Origin: Mariniblastus fucicola
GTDB taxonomy: Bacteria; Planctomycetota; Planctomycetia; Pirellulales; Pirellulaceae
Reading direction: 5' to 3'
Length of the DNA: 64,000 bases
NCBI RefSeq assembly: GCF_008087665.1
Contig: NZ_CP042912.1
Coordinates: 6,324,001 to 6,388,000 of the forward strand
Shown: positions 42,248 through 51,782 of the stretch, one piece after another
How positions within the stretch are numbered: position 1 is the stretch's first letter
How the letters are laid out: every line of letters begins with the position of its first letter
Program-made: the position numbers and the translations under genes
Notes under the pieces: generated by a model
What the model was told of the DNA's origin: nothing
The model's input: only the letters and a program-made list of their open reading frames with translations
Databases searched by the model: none

Positions 42248-44425
42248 TTAGGCACTTGGTTGCTTCTTGGCCCGTTTTTTCGAAGTCCTTGGACGAGTTT
42301 CCAGAAGCGGGCCATTGACCTTGATGTGCAGAGGCTTGCTGGAGACCTCCTTGCCATTGATCGTTGCAATGGCTCGTAACGTGGTTGGACCACGCCCAAG
42401 TTCTTTGGCCTCGATATCGACGACTCCTCCCGAGTTCTCCACGGTCGCAATCACTTTTTCATGCTGACAAATTCGAATGCTGGTCGCACCGGTTGCCGCA
42501 AATGTCAACGTGATCGAATCGTCAACGCCGCAGGCAGGTCGCCCAGTCGTCAGCGTGCAGCTCTGATCGTTGTTGTTGACAATGATTGGAATAATCGAAC
42601 GGCTGTTCGTTTGGATCTGATTGGCCGCCACGAAGACGATACGAATTTCGTGATAGCCGTCAGTCAACGGACGCGTGTCAAACTCCAGCGGCTTGAGCGA
42701 CGGATCCCGTTTCCGCAGTCTGCCGTCGATATAGAGCTCCATTCCGGCAACCCGAACTGGCGAGTTCTCTTTGTTGAAGCTCAAGCGTTTCACATGAGAT
42801 ATGGTTTCCATCGGCGCGATGCCATCGACTTCAACTACGGGCGGCTTCGCAAACGGTTGGCAAAGTGCATCGCCAACAATCAACGTTTGAAACGGACCGT
42901 AGAGTGACTGATAGAAAGCTTCTGCGAGAGAACATCCGCGTGCGTAATGAACGTGAATCATCGGACTGGGAAACTTTTGCGTAATCGTATACGGCTCGGT
43001 AACCGTCCCGCTTGAACCGGCGGCTCCGTATCGCAAAAACTCGTTCAATGCTGTTTGATTGCCAACGTTTCCAAGCCGGCCACCGAAGCTGGTCAGGTTC
43101 TCGCAAATGGCGCCTGGCACGATACTGCTGCCGCACTCGCTCCAGTCGAAGCTGGGAGTTCCCGCCGTAAAACCGAGAACCGAAGGCCGGTTCTTGGGCA
43201 TCTTTGTCTTGATAATTTCAGCTTGATGCCCCATTGCCTGCAGCTCATTGATCGCCTGTTGGAATTTGGCTTTTCTGGTTCGAGTACGAACATCCTTCGT
43301 GCTGGCGAAAAAAAACGTGCCCTTCGGATTCGTAAAATCGGCTGCGACCGAACGTTGTATCTGTCGGACGGCTTCTGCTTCTGAATTGCCGTCGTTGCGA
43401 GTCACCGCAAGGACTGTCGAAAGAAAATATCGCTCGCCCTGCCCTGCCGTTTGATTGAGCATTCCGTTGGGAGCCCATTGATAAAGCTGACGAAAGCCGC
43501 GGGACGCAATTTCAGTACGCCCGTCATTGGTCATGCGATTCACGATCCCGCGAAAGACCGTGTCGTTGACTTGCGAAAAATCCGGATCCGCGAGCGTACC
43601 CGTTTGATTGCTCCAGCCCATCGCAATGGCTCGTGTCATCCAACGCGTCGCTGCGGTTTCATCGCCCTGTTTTGCCGCAAACTTGGACAACCAATACAGT
43701 ACTGCTGTTTGGCCCGGGTTGTTTTTCGCCATCGCGGAAAGCGAAGTGATTGCAGACTCGAACAACGGGTCCGACGGCTCTTTTGCGAATGCCGCCACCG
43801 CGCGTTCGAACTCCTTCTGCGCCGTTCCGATAAATGGCCCCTTGAGCATCAACGCCGTAGGAATGCGATAGTACTGATTCACCCGAAGGTCGAGCACGTC
43901 TGCTTTGTTGTGAAGACATTGACCGGCGAGGTAGGTCAGCGAAGAAATCGAAGCCTGAGGGTTGTAAAGTTTCTTCTGCACTTTCTGCCCACGAACTTTT
44001 GCTCTCGCGATGAACACATCCAGCAACTCTGGAATTCGAATCGTCGTTGGAAAGTCAGCTGAGTAGACGATGTAGTCAATGCTGCCGACCAGCTTTCGGT
44101 CTTCGATCGCACGGAGCACCGGTCGCAAAATTTTGGATTCGAAGATCGCGAAAGTGGTCGCTTCCTTGAAAGGGATGTCTTTCAAATAGACAACGTTGCG
44201 ATCAGGAATTCCGCGCAGCGAGATGTAGTGGTTCGCGATCAATCTCGACGAATCAGATTCGTCGTTGACGACAACCAATACGTTCTCTGGCCCGCCGCCT
44301 GCAAATGCCGTCGCCGGAATCAACATCAGCAACAGGCTCGTAAGCAACACCAGCAACCGGCTTGAAAATCCGGAAAAACAGAAAGCAACCCGGAGACACC
44401 GAGTTTGGTTCAACGTATCAATCAT
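42248..44425 (-). CDS. exported TIGR03790-like protein
   Basis: 725 residues with an N-terminal signal helix (FSSRLLVLLTSLLLMLIPAT). The first third reads ENVLVVVNDESDSSRLIANH and YISLRGIPDRNVVYLKDIPF, then IDYIVYSADFPTTIRIPELL. This strongly resembles the TIGR03790 family (secreted, of unknown function, found in Acidobacteria, Planctomycetes and PEP-CTERM bacteria). A helical TPR-like part lies in the middle. The C-terminal region has Ig-like strands (NENSPVRVAGMELYIDGRLR-type) and a basic tail KKRAKKQ. Role unknown; an exported surface protein is likely. Divergent from the phosphate operon. Confidence 0.65.
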   Translation of the reverse strand: MIDTLNQTRCLRVAFCFSGFSSRLLVLLTSLLLMLIPATAFAGGGPENVLVVVNDESDSSRLIANHYISLRGIPDRNVVYLKDIPFKEATTFAIFESKILRPVLRAIEDRKLVGSIDYIVYSADFPTTIRIPELLDVFIARAKVRGQKVQKKLYNPQASISSLTYLAGQCLHNKADVLDLRVNQYYRIPTALMLKGPFIGTAQKEFERAVAAFAKEPSDPLFESAITSLSAMAKNNPGQTAVLYWLSKFAAKQGDETAATRWMTRAIAMGWSNQTGTLADPDFSQVNDTVFRGIVNRMTNDGRTEIASRGFRQLYQWAPNGMLNQTAGQGERYFLSTVLAVTRNDGNSEAEAVRQIQRSVAADFTNPKGTFFFASTKDVRTRTRKAKFQQAINELQAMGHQAEIIKTKMPKNRPSVLGFTAGTPSFDWSECGSSIVPGAICENLTSFGGRLGNVGNQTALNEFLRYGAAGSSGTVTEPYTITQKFPSPMIHVHYARGCSLAEAFYQSLYGPFQTLIVGDALCQPFAKPPVVEVDGIAPMETISHVKRLSFNKENSPVRVAGMELYIDGRLRKRDPSLKPLEFDTRPLTDGYHEIRIVFVAANQIQTNSRSIIPIIVNNNDQSCTLTTGRPACGVDDSITLTFAATGATSIRICQHEKVIATVENSGGVVDIEAKELGRGPTTLRAIATINGKEVSSKPLHIKVNGPLLETRPRTSKKRAKKQPSA

Positions 44426-44648
44426 GGAAACTTTGCGAGAGAATTCGGACGATTAGCGAACAAACACCACCTAAAAAGTTACCCGATCAGCGTCAAGATT
44501 TGCCAACCATTTGTACATGCTCCGACAAAGAGCTTTGATTCTGACGCAGGTTGAAAGGAACGGAAAAACCTTGACGATCAAAGGTAGAAAATGGCAACTA
44601 ACGGGCGATATTTACTCCCAAGGCCCCAAATTCAGAATTTTAAGGTTT

Positions 44649-44670
44649 CTTAACTAATCCTTAATAATAC
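44649..44670 (+). promoter_or_regulatory. Pho-box-like direct repeat before pstS
   Basis: Two adjacent 11-nt units, CTTAACTAATC and CTTAATAATAC, form an AT-rich direct repeat with one-helical-turn period. This is the geometry of PhoB/PhoP binding sites (TTAACA-type repeats every 11 nt). It lies about 105 nt upstream of the pstS ATG. The rest of the 44426-44773 gap shows no gene. Confidence 0.5.
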
Positions 44671-44773
44671 TCAGGTACCCTCTCCGCGAACCGGGTGGCA
44701 GAAGTGCCAGAACCGGTCAAACGCCCAACCAATGAGTCGCCCCATTTTGCACAATTTTTCATCCGGGAATGCA

Positions 44774-45787
44774 ATGAAAAGCGTATCTGTCTCGATTCCA
44801 GTTTTGATTTTGGCTTTGCTTCCTATGACAGGCCAAGCTCAAAATCTCTCAGGAAACATCAACATTCAGGGTTCGAGTACTGTTCAACCGATTTCGAACA
44901 AAGCCAAAGAACTGTTCAATGGCGTCCACCCCAAGGTCAACATTAGTGTTGGCGGGGAAGGCACCGGCAACGGCTTCAAGGCACTTGCCTCGGGCGAGTG
45001 TGACATCTCTGGCGCTTCGCGTCCGATCAAGAGCACAGAGCTTGCAAAAGTCAACGCTGCGGGAATCAAGTTCGTTGAAGTCCCTGTCGCCTACGATGGT
45101 TTGACGATCGTGGTCAATCCAAAGAACGACTTTATCAAGTCCCTGACTGTCGATCAGTTGAAGAAGATTTTCCGCGAAGACTTTGCTGCCAAGACCTGGA
45201 AGGACGTCGATCCTTCATGGCCTTCCGAGAAAATTTCACTCTACATCCCCGGTTCTGCTTCAGGAACGTTTGACTACTTCAAGGAAGTCATCGGCAAAAA
45301 AGATGGCAAGACGCTTCGCTCTGACGAACAGGTTCAGGACAGCGAAGACGACAAGATGCTTGTCACCGGCGTCAAAGGCGAGAAGTACGCGATGGGATTC
45401 TTTGGTTACTCCTACTACGACGCGAACCGTAACGGTCTGCGTGCGGTTCCGATCGTCAATCCAAAATCGGGAAAGGCTGTTACGCCATCGATTGAAACAA
45501 TCAAGTCCGGAGAATACGCTCCGTTCAGCCGTCCGCTGTTCGTCTACGTGAACACCAAGTCCTACGAAAAACTGGAAGTCGAAGAATACGTTTTGTACAT
45601 GTTTGATAATCTTCCAAAAATCGTTGAAGCTGCTGGTTATGTTCCACTGCCAGAAGCCGTTGTTGCTGCAGCCCAGGACAACGTCGACGCGAGCAACACA
45701 GGAACTCACTTCGTCGATGAAAAAGGCGAAAAGCGTTCAGGCGCTTTGGAATCCGTATTCGTTCCGGAAAACCGCGCTGGCCAGTAA
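44774..45787 (+). CDS. pstS: phosphate ABC transporter, substrate-binding protein
   Basis: 337 residues from the ATG at 44774 (GGGAA upstream), which gives a compact signal peptide (MKSVSVSIPVLILALLPMTG, QA). Phosphate-binding motifs are present: IQGSSTVQPIS near the N-terminus, GEGTGNGFKALASGECDISG, ASRPIKSTE and the PGSASGTFDYFKEVI loop. It is the periplasmic receptor of the Pst system. It is the first gene of pstS-pstC-pstA-pstB-phoU-phoB, preceded by a Pho-box-like repeat. A hairpin terminator follows it, expected to make this abundant protein more highly expressed than the permeases. An alternative start at 44732 would add residues before the signal and is less likely. Confidence 0.95.
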   Translation: MKSVSVSIPVLILALLPMTGQAQNLSGNINIQGSSTVQPISNKAKELFNGVHPKVNISVGGEGTGNGFKALASGECDISGASRPIKSTELAKVNAAGIKFVEVPVAYDGLTIVVNPKNDFIKSLTVDQLKKIFREDFAAKTWKDVDPSWPSEKISLYIPGSASGTFDYFKEVIGKKDGKTLRSDEQVQDSEDDKMLVTGVKGEKYAMGFFGYSYYDANRNGLRAVPIVNPKSGKAVTPSIETIKSGEYAPFSRPLFVYVNTKSYEKLEVEEYVLYMFDNLPKIVEAAGYVPLPEAVVAAAQDNVDASNTGTHFVDEKGEKRSGALESVFVPENRAGQ

Positions 45788-45803
45788 GTAAACCAACCAG
45801 GAT

Positions 45804-45885
45804 AGCCATCGATGCTTTTGTCTCGTTCCGAAACCCGGATTGAGAACGGATCGAAATTGACTCGATCTGGCGGCGATGGCTTTTT
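45804..45885 (+). terminator. branched hairpin/attenuator between pstS and pstC
   Basis: AGCCATCG (45804-45811) pairs with CGATGGCT (45874-45881), which runs into TTTTT (45881-45885). Internal hairpin GATCGA...TCGATC lies inside. The position suggests partial termination after pstS. Confidence 0.7.
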
Positions 45886-45913
45886 GCTCTGAAACACTCA
45901 CTTGAAAATCCTA

Positions 45914-46882
45914 ATGAGTTCTTCCGCGGCATCTGAAAATGGAGGGCCGGACTACGTCCGTCCTAACTTCCCGGTCAAGTCATCGGCTCGCAGTCATCGC
46001 AACCAGGCCATCATGGTTACGCTGTTGACTTGTTGTGCGCTGGTGACGCTCGGGACAACGATTGGCATCATTTACATGCTGATCAAGGAATCGATGGGTT
46101 TCTTTGCCAGCGAAGACATCGACCTGTGGACGTTCCTCACCGGCACTACCTGGTCCGTCGGGCGAACGCAGGGCAAGTTTGAGTACGGCGTTTGGCCATT
46201 GCTTTCTGGCACGCTTCGAATCACCGTGATCGCGATGGCTTTGGCGCTTCCGCTGGGGCTGGTAACTGCGATTTACCTTTCCGAGTACGCACCTAAAGGC
46301 GTTCGCGCGATTTTGAAACCGACATTGGAGATCCTTGCAGGTATCCCGACGGTCGTGCTGGGATTCTTCGCGGTCAAATTCATCACGCCAAATATCCTTT
46401 CTCATCTGGGCGATTTCAAAACGTTCAATGCGGCGGCTGCCGGGATCGCGGTCGGTATTCTCTGCATACCGCTGGTCGCGTCGCTGGCCGAAGACGCCCT
46501 TCGCGCGGTGCCTCGGACATTGCGTGAAGGCGCTTATGGGCTTGGCAGCACGAAACTTGAAACGACGCTCAAGGTGATCGTCCCCGCTGCACTTTCCGGG
46601 ATCATTTCTGCCTTCCTATTGGCCGTTGCCAGAGCGATCGGAGAAACGATGGTGGTCGCCCTGGCTGCCGGATCATCGCCCACGTTTACGGCGGATCCTC
46701 GCGTGCCCTCACAAACCATGACGGGTTTCATTGTTCACACTTTCAAGAGTGAGTCCGTGGTTCCTGGAACGCCGGGCTACTATTCGATCTACGCCGTCGC
46801 GGCGCTGCTGTTCCTGATCACGTTCGGGATCACGCTGGTTGGCCAAATTGTTCGTGCGCGATATCGGGAGGTCTATAACTGA
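45914..46882 (+). CDS. pstC: phosphate ABC transporter permease PstC
   Basis: 322 residues from the ATG at 45914; an upstream TTG gives four more residues and is not preferred. Six membrane helices are expected, the first at about 35-60 (VTLLTCCALVTLGTTIGIIY). The typical PstC order is seen: GVWPLLSGTLRITVIAMALA, LPLGLVTAIYLSEYAP, the EILAGIPTVVLGFFA segment, and the cytoplasmic EAA loop in LREGAYGLGSTKLETTLKVI. It forms the transport channel with PstA. Its stop overlaps the pstA start by one base (TGATG), so translation is coupled. Confidence 0.95.
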   Translation: MSSSAASENGGPDYVRPNFPVKSSARSHRNQAIMVTLLTCCALVTLGTTIGIIYMLIKESMGFFASEDIDLWTFLTGTTWSVGRTQGKFEYGVWPLLSGTLRITVIAMALALPLGLVTAIYLSEYAPKGVRAILKPTLEILAGIPTVVLGFFAVKFITPNILSHLGDFKTFNAAAAGIAVGILCIPLVASLAEDALRAVPRTLREGAYGLGSTKLETTLKVIVPAALSGIISAFLLAVARAIGETMVVALAAGSSPTFTADPRVPSQTMTGFIVHTFKSESVVPGTPGYYSIYAVAALLFLITFGITLVGQIVRARYREVYN

Positions 46883-48081
46883 TGTCGACGAACTTTTATT
46901 CAAGCCCAAAGAACGAGTCTGGCCGGAAACAGAAATCAAACCTGTTTGCTGTCGCCTGTTTGTTGATTTCCAGCTTGGCGGTCGTGATCCTGGTGACGCT
47001 GCTGGCGACGATTCTGATCAGCGGCAGCAGTTGGTTGAGCTGGGAGTTCCTCACTGGCGTTCACAAGGAAGACAACCCGGAAGGCAGCGGCATCGGCCAG
47101 GCGGTGACCGGATCTGCATTGATTTGCTTGCTGTGTGCTGCCGTCGCAATTCCGATCGGCATCGGGACCGCGATCTTCCTGGAGGAGTTCCAGCCTCGCA
47201 ACAAGTTCCTTCGCTGGCTGCACGGTCTGGTTCAACTTAACATCAGCAACCTCGCCGGCGTGCCGTCAATCGTTTACGGAATCCTTGGCCTGACGACGTT
47301 TGTCTATCTGTTCAACCTGATGCCCAGCATTCAGGTCAACAAACCGATTCCCTGGGAGATCGGTGGCATTCACTTTTACCAAACCAAAACTCTCGGCCGG
47401 ACGTTCGTAAAGTTCCCTGCTGGTGACCGGGAAGAAACAACGATCAAACTGACTCAGAATGAAATGTGCATCGATGGGGATGGCAATGAATTCGAGCTGA
47501 AGCTGGTCGACAAACGTTCCGATGCACCGAAAGACCCTGAACTGCGGAAAGGTTTCGCGCTTCGCGGACGCAGTGCTTCGAGGCTGACAGAGCGATCTCC
47601 GTGGTATTTCCATTTGCCGCTGGGCAGGAGTCTGCTTTCGGCGGCGCTGACGCTGGCGTTGGTGATTCTGCCGATCGTGATCATTTCGTCGCAGGAAGCC
47701 ATCCGGGCGGTGCCTCGATCGATTCGCGAAGCCGCTTTTGGGATGGGTGCCACTCGCTGGCAAGTCGTCCGAAAGACCGTGCTTCCCGCGGCAACCCCGG
47801 GAATTATGACCGGAGCAATCCTCTCCATGAGCCGTGCTATCGGAGAAGCTGCACCGGTATTGGCGGTCATGGGCGGCGTGCTCGGAACCACCCGAGGAAT
47901 CCAGTCTTTAATGGACCAAACACCCGTTTTGCCGGTTACCATTTACCAGTGGGCAGGAGACGAAAACGCGGGTTTCGAAAACGCGTCTTCGGCTGCGATC
48001 ATCGTTTTGCTGGTCGTCCTGCTAATCATGAATTCCGTCGCGATTCTGATTCGTAATCGCTACGAAAAGAAGCTTGCTTGA
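46882..48081 (+). CDS. pstA: phosphate ABC transporter permease PstA, with extra internal segment
   Basis: 399 residues, about 100 more than usual. Recognisable parts: [51 protein letters not shown] and the EAA-loop region [20 protein letters not shown], ending [20 protein letters not shown]. Between about residues 149 and 243, after the third helix, lies a hydrophilic block ([20 protein letters not shown] ... [17 protein letters not shown]) that should face the periplasm. The permease parts around it look intact, so this is an insertion rather than damage. It pairs with PstC in the membrane. The pstB start follows closely. Confidence 0.93.
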   Translation: MSTNFYSSPKNESGRKQKSNLFAVACLLISSLAVVILVTLLATILISGSSWLSWEFLTGVHKEDNPEGSGIGQAVTGSALICLLCAAVAIPIGIGTAIFLEEFQPRNKFLRWLHGLVQLNISNLAGVPSIVYGILGLTTFVYLFNLMPSIQVNKPIPWEIGGIHFYQTKTLGRTFVKFPAGDREETTIKLTQNEMCIDGDGNEFELKLVDKRSDAPKDPELRKGFALRGRSASRLTERSPWYFHLPLGRSLLSAALTLALVILPIVIISSQEAIRAVPRSIREAAFGMGATRWQVVRKTVLPAATPGIMTGAILSMSRAIGEAAPVLAVMGGVLGTTRGIQSLMDQTPVLPVTIYQWAGDENAGFENASSAAIIVLLVVLLIMNSVAILIRNRYEKKLA

Positions 48082-48112
48082 TACTCCATTTGCTCCTTTT
48101 GAATTGACTCAG

Positions 48113-48979
48113 ATGAAAGACGAAACCGACATGGAAAACGTCTCCGCAACAAAAAAAGTAGCTGCCAAGCCCGTGCTTGCCCGCACCACCACTCGGCAGG
48201 TTTCGTCGAACGCGAGCAAGGATCAAGTGGCGGAAATTTGCCTGAAGGATTTCAACGCACACTATGGCGAGTTCCATGCGATCAAGAACATCAACCTCGA
48301 CATTATGGCTCGCCAGGTAACGGCGTTCATCGGCCCCAGCGGTTGTGGCAAAAGTACGCTGTTGAAATGGATCAATCGCATGAACGATATCGTCCCCTCG
48401 GCGTGGGCTGAAGGTTCGATTCGGATGGGTGATCTGGAAGTCCTGAGCAAACAGACCGATGTCGTTTCGCTTCGTCGCCGCGTCGGCATGGTGTTCCAGA
48501 AACCGAATCCGTTCCCAAAGTCAATTTTCGACAACGTGGCCTTCGGTCCCAAGTTGCACTTCAAGATCGGCAAGCAGGACCTCGCAGCGTTGGTCGAGTG
48601 GTCGTTGCGAAAGGCTGCTGTTTGGGACGAAGTCAAGGATCGCTTGCACCAGTCAGCACTCGGACTCTCCGGCGGTCAGCAGCAGCGACTTTGCATCGCT
48701 CGTGCGATCGCGACCGGCCCAGAAGTTTTGCTGATGGACGAACCGTGCAGTGCTCTTGATCCGGCATCGACGGCGAGAGTTGAAGATCTGGTTTATGAAT
48801 TGCGGGAACAGTACACCATCGTGATGGTTACTCACAACATGCAACAGGCGTCTCGCTGTAGCGACCGAACGGCTTTCTTTTTTGAAGGCGAAATCGTTGA
48901 AGAAGGTGAAACCGAACAACTGTTCACTCGCCCGAAGCATCAGAAAACAGAAGACTACGTAAGCGGTAAATTTGGGTAA
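48113..48979 (+). CDS. pstB: phosphate ABC transporter ATP-binding protein
   Basis: 288 residues from the ATG at 48113; a TTG at 48074 overlapping pstA and an ATG at 48131 are also possible. The ATPase motifs are complete: Walker [15 protein letters not shown]-loop [12 protein letters not shown] (characteristic of PstB), signature LSGGQQQRL, Walker [14 protein letters not shown] and switch His in MVTHNMQQA. It powers phosphate uptake through PstCA. An N-terminal extension of about 40 residues precedes the usual first strand [16 protein letters not shown]. Confidence 0.95.
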   Translation: MKDETDMENVSATKKVAAKPVLARTTTRQVSSNASKDQVAEICLKDFNAHYGEFHAIKNINLDIMARQVTAFIGPSGCGKSTLLKWINRMNDIVPSAWAEGSIRMGDLEVLSKQTDVVSLRRRVGMVFQKPNPFPKSIFDNVAFGPKLHFKIGKQDLAALVEWSLRKAAVWDEVKDRLHQSALGLSGGQQQRLCIARAIATGPEVLLMDEPCSALDPASTARVEDLVYELREQYTIVMVTHNMQQASRCSDRTAFFFEGEIVEEGETEQLFTRPKHQKTEDYVSGKFG

Positions 48980-49022
48980 CCAATGGGACGATGTCCCTGG
49001 CCATGACAGAACGTACGGATAA

Positions 49023-49715
49023 ATGTCAAAGCACCTACAGCGCGAACTAGAGCAACTTAACAGAAAGCTGATGTCACTATTTGGTGACGTCGAGCGGATG
49101 ATCAATCTGGCCAAAGACGCTCTGTGCAATCAGAAAATGGAGCTGGTGGATATCATCATTGCCTCCGATTTTCAGGTCGACGAACGGGAGGTCGAGATTG
49201 AGGAAGACTGCCTCAAGATTCTCGCGCTTCACCAGTGCGTCGCGGCAGATCTCAGGCGACTGACCACCGTGCTCAAGATCAATTCCGATCTGGAACGCAT
49301 CGCCGATTTGGCTTGCAATATTGCTTCCAGAGCCAGAGACGTTCACGCGTATCCGTATTTTCCGATCCCGGATTACTTGCCAGAAATGGTCACCAAAGCC
49401 TGCCTGATGGTGAGAATGTCGCTCGATTCGTTCGTGGACTCGGACATCGAACTGGCCAAGGACGTGATCAAGTTGGATGCGTCGGTTGACGAGTATCACC
49501 TGTCTGTCATCTCTGAGCTTCGCGACCTGATGAAGCAGGATTCTGGCATCGTTGAGCCCGCGCTTCACTGCTTCACTGCGGCACGCCAAGTCGAGCGAAT
49601 TGCGGACCTCGCCGAGAATATTGCGGAAGACATGATTTACTACATTGATGGCGAAATCGTTCGTCACCATCACGAAAAAATTGATCAAATTTCAGAATTC
49701 GACAAAGAGAACTGA
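49023..49715 (+). CDS. phoU: phosphate transport regulator PhoU
   Basis: 230 residues forming two three-helix bundles. Each repeat carries the metal-associated E/D-rich pattern, here VDEREVEIEEDCLKILALHQ, LRRLTTVLKINSDLERIADL in the first half and DASVDEYHLSVISELRDLMK, HCFTAARQVERIADLAENIA in the second. PhoU links the Pst transporter to control of the Pho response. It follows pstB by 43 nt and is 2 nt from the response-regulator gene. Length is normal. Confidence 0.94.
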   Translation: MSKHLQRELEQLNRKLMSLFGDVERMINLAKDALCNQKMELVDIIIASDFQVDEREVEIEEDCLKILALHQCVAADLRRLTTVLKINSDLERIADLACNIASRARDVHAYPYFPIPDYLPEMVTKACLMVRMSLDSFVDSDIELAKDVIKLDASVDEYHLSVISELRDLMKQDSGIVEPALHCFTAARQVERIADLAENIAEDMIYYIDGEIVRHHHEKIDQISEFDKEN

Positions 49716-49717
49716 AC

Positions 49718-50407
49718 ATGGCAGGCAAAAACATTTTGGTGGTTGAGGACGATCGGGCACTCGCTGGTGTGCTGGAGTACAACCTCAGCAGCGAAGGTTT
49801 CAGCGTGACCTGTGCGATGGACGGACAGGATGCTTTGAATCAGGCTCGCTCCAAATCTCCGGACCTCGTGTTGCTCGATGTGATGATCCCGGTGATGGAT
49901 GGAGTCCAGGTTTGCCGCCAGCTAAGAAGCGAAGCTTCGACCATGAACACGCCGATCATCATGCTCACGGCCAAGGGCGAAGAAACCGATCAGGTGGTTG
50001 GCTTTTCCGTCGGAGCCGATGACTACGTTACCAAACCGTTCAGCGTTCGCGTGCTTCTCGAACGGGTCAAGGCTCTACTTCGTCGCAACGAACGGATGGG
50101 AGATGGCAACGACATGATTTGTGTCGGAGGCATCGCGATCGATCGAGTCAAACATCGCGCGTTGCTTGACGGTCGGGTCCTCGATCTGACTCCCAGTGAG
50201 TTCCGATTACTCGACACGCTGATTCGCCAACCCGGACGAGCCTTCGATCGTTCCGAGCTGATCGATTCGGCTCTTGGTACCGATGCGATTGTCCTTGAAC
50301 GCACAATCGACGTGCACATTCGTTCGCTCCGAAAAAAGCTGGATCAGTCTGCCGACCGCATCGAAACGGTTCGCGGAATTGGTTACCGGTTTTGCGAAAG
50401 CCAGTAG
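49718..50407 (+). CDS. phoB: phosphate-regulon response regulator, PhoB-like
   Basis: 229 residues of the OmpR/PhoB family. The receiver domain has the acidic pair in ILVVEDD, phospho-acceptor Asp54 in LVLLDVMIPVMDG and the Lys in DYVTKPF. The winged-helix domain reads LDLTPSEFRLLDTLIRQPGR, IDVHIRSLRKKLD and ETVRGIGYRF. It should activate the operon upstream through the Pho-box-like repeat when phosphate is scarce. No sensor kinase gene (phoR) follows; the next genes are unrelated, so its kinase must be elsewhere. Other OmpR-type regulators look alike, but the operon context supports PhoB. Confidence 0.9.
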   Translation: MAGKNILVVEDDRALAGVLEYNLSSEGFSVTCAMDGQDALNQARSKSPDLVLLDVMIPVMDGVQVCRQLRSEASTMNTPIIMLTAKGEETDQVVGFSVGADDYVTKPFSVRVLLERVKALLRRNERMGDGNDMICVGGIAIDRVKHRALLDGRVLDLTPSEFRLLDTLIRQPGRAFDRSELIDSALGTDAIVLERTIDVHIRSLRKKLDQSADRIETVRGIGYRFCESQ

Positions 50408-50510
50408 CTCGGCGATGAAGGATTCTGCGTAGCGATTTCCGCAGTTCGTCGTATCGCGATCGACTGGACTGGAAATGGCGACGCATACTAGCCAGCCGGT
50501 CGATGGCGAC

Positions 50511-50633
50511 AACATGGTTTTCATCCAAGCCCCCTTCGACACACCGTCGAGGTTTGGCAGCGGTCTATGGCCTTGGTACAATCTGTGGCATTTCAAACTT
50601 CGCCTGCTTCGATTAGGGCGATGACGTAGAAAC
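50511..50633 (+). repeat. cassette-associated inverted repeat, site 1
   Basis: The first of three related elements. It begins AACATGGTTTTCATCCAAGC and ends GATTAGGGCGATGACGTAGA followed by AAC. It shares GCTTCGATTA, TTGGTACAAT and end sequences with site 2. The outer ends are partly complementary. It lies between phoB and the first small gene, which starts 23 nt downstream. Confidence 0.7.
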
Positions 50634-50655
50634 TTTTGCCCCATGCCACCAGTAA

Positions 50656-51249
50656 ATGGCAAATCCGTACCAGTCTCCGACAATGACAACACAACACGCC
50701 CGGACAGCGCCATCCTGGTACGTACTTTTCTACCAACTCTACGGGCCTGCGTGGTGGATCGGCACTGGGCTCATCGCCGGCAGCTGGTTCAACATCGCTT
50801 CACCGACTGTTGGTTGGATTGGCTTCGGCCTCGCTTGTGCTGCATCACTCGGTGCGTACGTCCTTCCATCTCTCGCTGGCGTTAAACCCGAAGACTTTGT
50901 CGTCCTCGATTCACGAATGCTGAACTCCAAAGGCGAGGCATACTCCGACGCCTTGGAGCGATTTTCCAACGGCGCAACACTCATGTACGACGGTGTCGCA
51001 TTTGGTTTCCGCCCAGACAACGAAATCGCATGCGGTGTTGTGGCACAATCGTCCGACATCAATGAAACCGAGGCTCGCGAAATTGCCGATCACGCCGAAA
51101 CAGTGTTTGACACTCTAACTGCATCGTCACCCGAGTTTGCTTCGGCTGTGGCTGGACAAACTTTCCGCATCTCAATCAAGTCCGGCATGGACGCAAATGC
51201 CACGGAACTATTCCGCGTCGTTGATCGCAGCATCGAATCACGAAGCTGA
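50656..51249 (+). CDS. small membrane protein beginning MANPYQSP, unknown function
   Basis: 197 residues. It starts MANPYQSP; many Planctomycete membrane proteins begin with an NPYxSP-like motif, which fits native coding. Two membrane helices follow at about 30-70 (PAWWIGTGLIAGSWFNIASP; WIGFGLACAASLGAYVLPSL), then a soluble C-terminal part of about 120 residues without recognised domain. The gene fills the space between two repeats of one family: it starts 23 nt after site 1 and ends 11 nt before site 2. That is the packing expected of a mobile gene cassette. Confidence 0.65.
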   Translation: MANPYQSPTMTTQHARTAPSWYVLFYQLYGPAWWIGTGLIAGSWFNIASPTVGWIGFGLACAASLGAYVLPSLAGVKPEDFVVLDSRMLNSKGEAYSDALERFSNGATLMYDGVAFGFRPDNEIACGVVAQSSDINETEAREIADHAETVFDTLTASSPEFASAVAGQTFRISIKSGMDANATELFRVVDRSIESRS

Positions 51250-51259
51250 CGAGCTGTGT

Positions 51260-51400
51260 AACATGGTTTTTACGCCAAGCCAGCGACAAATCCAGCTCAT
51301 TGGCAACGTGCCATGGTCTTTGGTACAATTCCAGGCAGTCCATGCATCGCTCGTTTTGTTCAGGGCATCGCTTCGATTAAAGCGGTGTCGTTAAAACCAT
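51260..51400 (+). repeat. cassette-associated inverted repeat, site 2
   Basis: 141 bp. The left end AACATGGTTTTTACG and right end GTCGTTAAAACCAT are near-complementary (ATGGTTTTTACG against CGTTAAAACCAT, one mismatch). The interior shares TTGGCAACGTGC with site 3 and TTTGGTACAATT and GCTTCGATTA with site 1. The GTTAAAAC at its end is close to, but does not match, the attC core GTTRRRY. Confidence 0.75.
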
Positions 51401-51431
51401 CTGTTGTGTGCCACAGGAAATCGGTGCTCCC

Positions 51432-51782
51432 GTGAAATACGCTGGCCCAATTGACATTGACTCGCTTGTCGACCTTGACTCACTCGCCGAGCGCGGCGCC
51501 TCGCACTGGACTTTTCTCGCATTCCCAGCGTCTAACGTGACGGACGACGGAGTCCCTGCCGACTTCGATGCCCAGCAGTATATTGCTGCGGTTCAATCCG
51601 CTGGCGTACCGGTCGGCATTTGGCTGAATTCACCCGTCGATGGCACTGCCTACGCCGCAGTTGCGCATGACGCTATTTCCCAGCTTATTGCTGCGACCAA
51701 AAACTTAGCGCACTTACCCGAAGCTTTCGCGGCAGACATATCCGAACGTTTGTTTCGTGAAGCCAGTGGAGGTGGCAAATAA
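51432..51782 (+). CDS. small orphan protein in cassette-like setting
   Basis: 116 residues from a GTG at 51432; a GTG at 51408 is also open. The product is acidic and soluble: KYAGPIDIDSLVDLDSLAER, FLAFPASNVTDDGVPADFDA, YIAAVQSAGVPVGIWLNSPV and a C-terminal GGGK. No family is recognised. Its TAA stop (51780-51782) shares two bases with the AAC that opens repeat site 3, a placement seen in integron cassettes where the recombination site begins at or just after the stop codon. Whether it is expressed without its own promoter is unknown. Confidence 0.5.
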   Translation: MKYAGPIDIDSLVDLDSLAERGASHWTFLAFPASNVTDDGVPADFDAQQYIAAVQSAGVPVGIWLNSPVDGTAYAAVAHDAISQLIAATKNLAHLPEAFAADISERLFREASGGGK

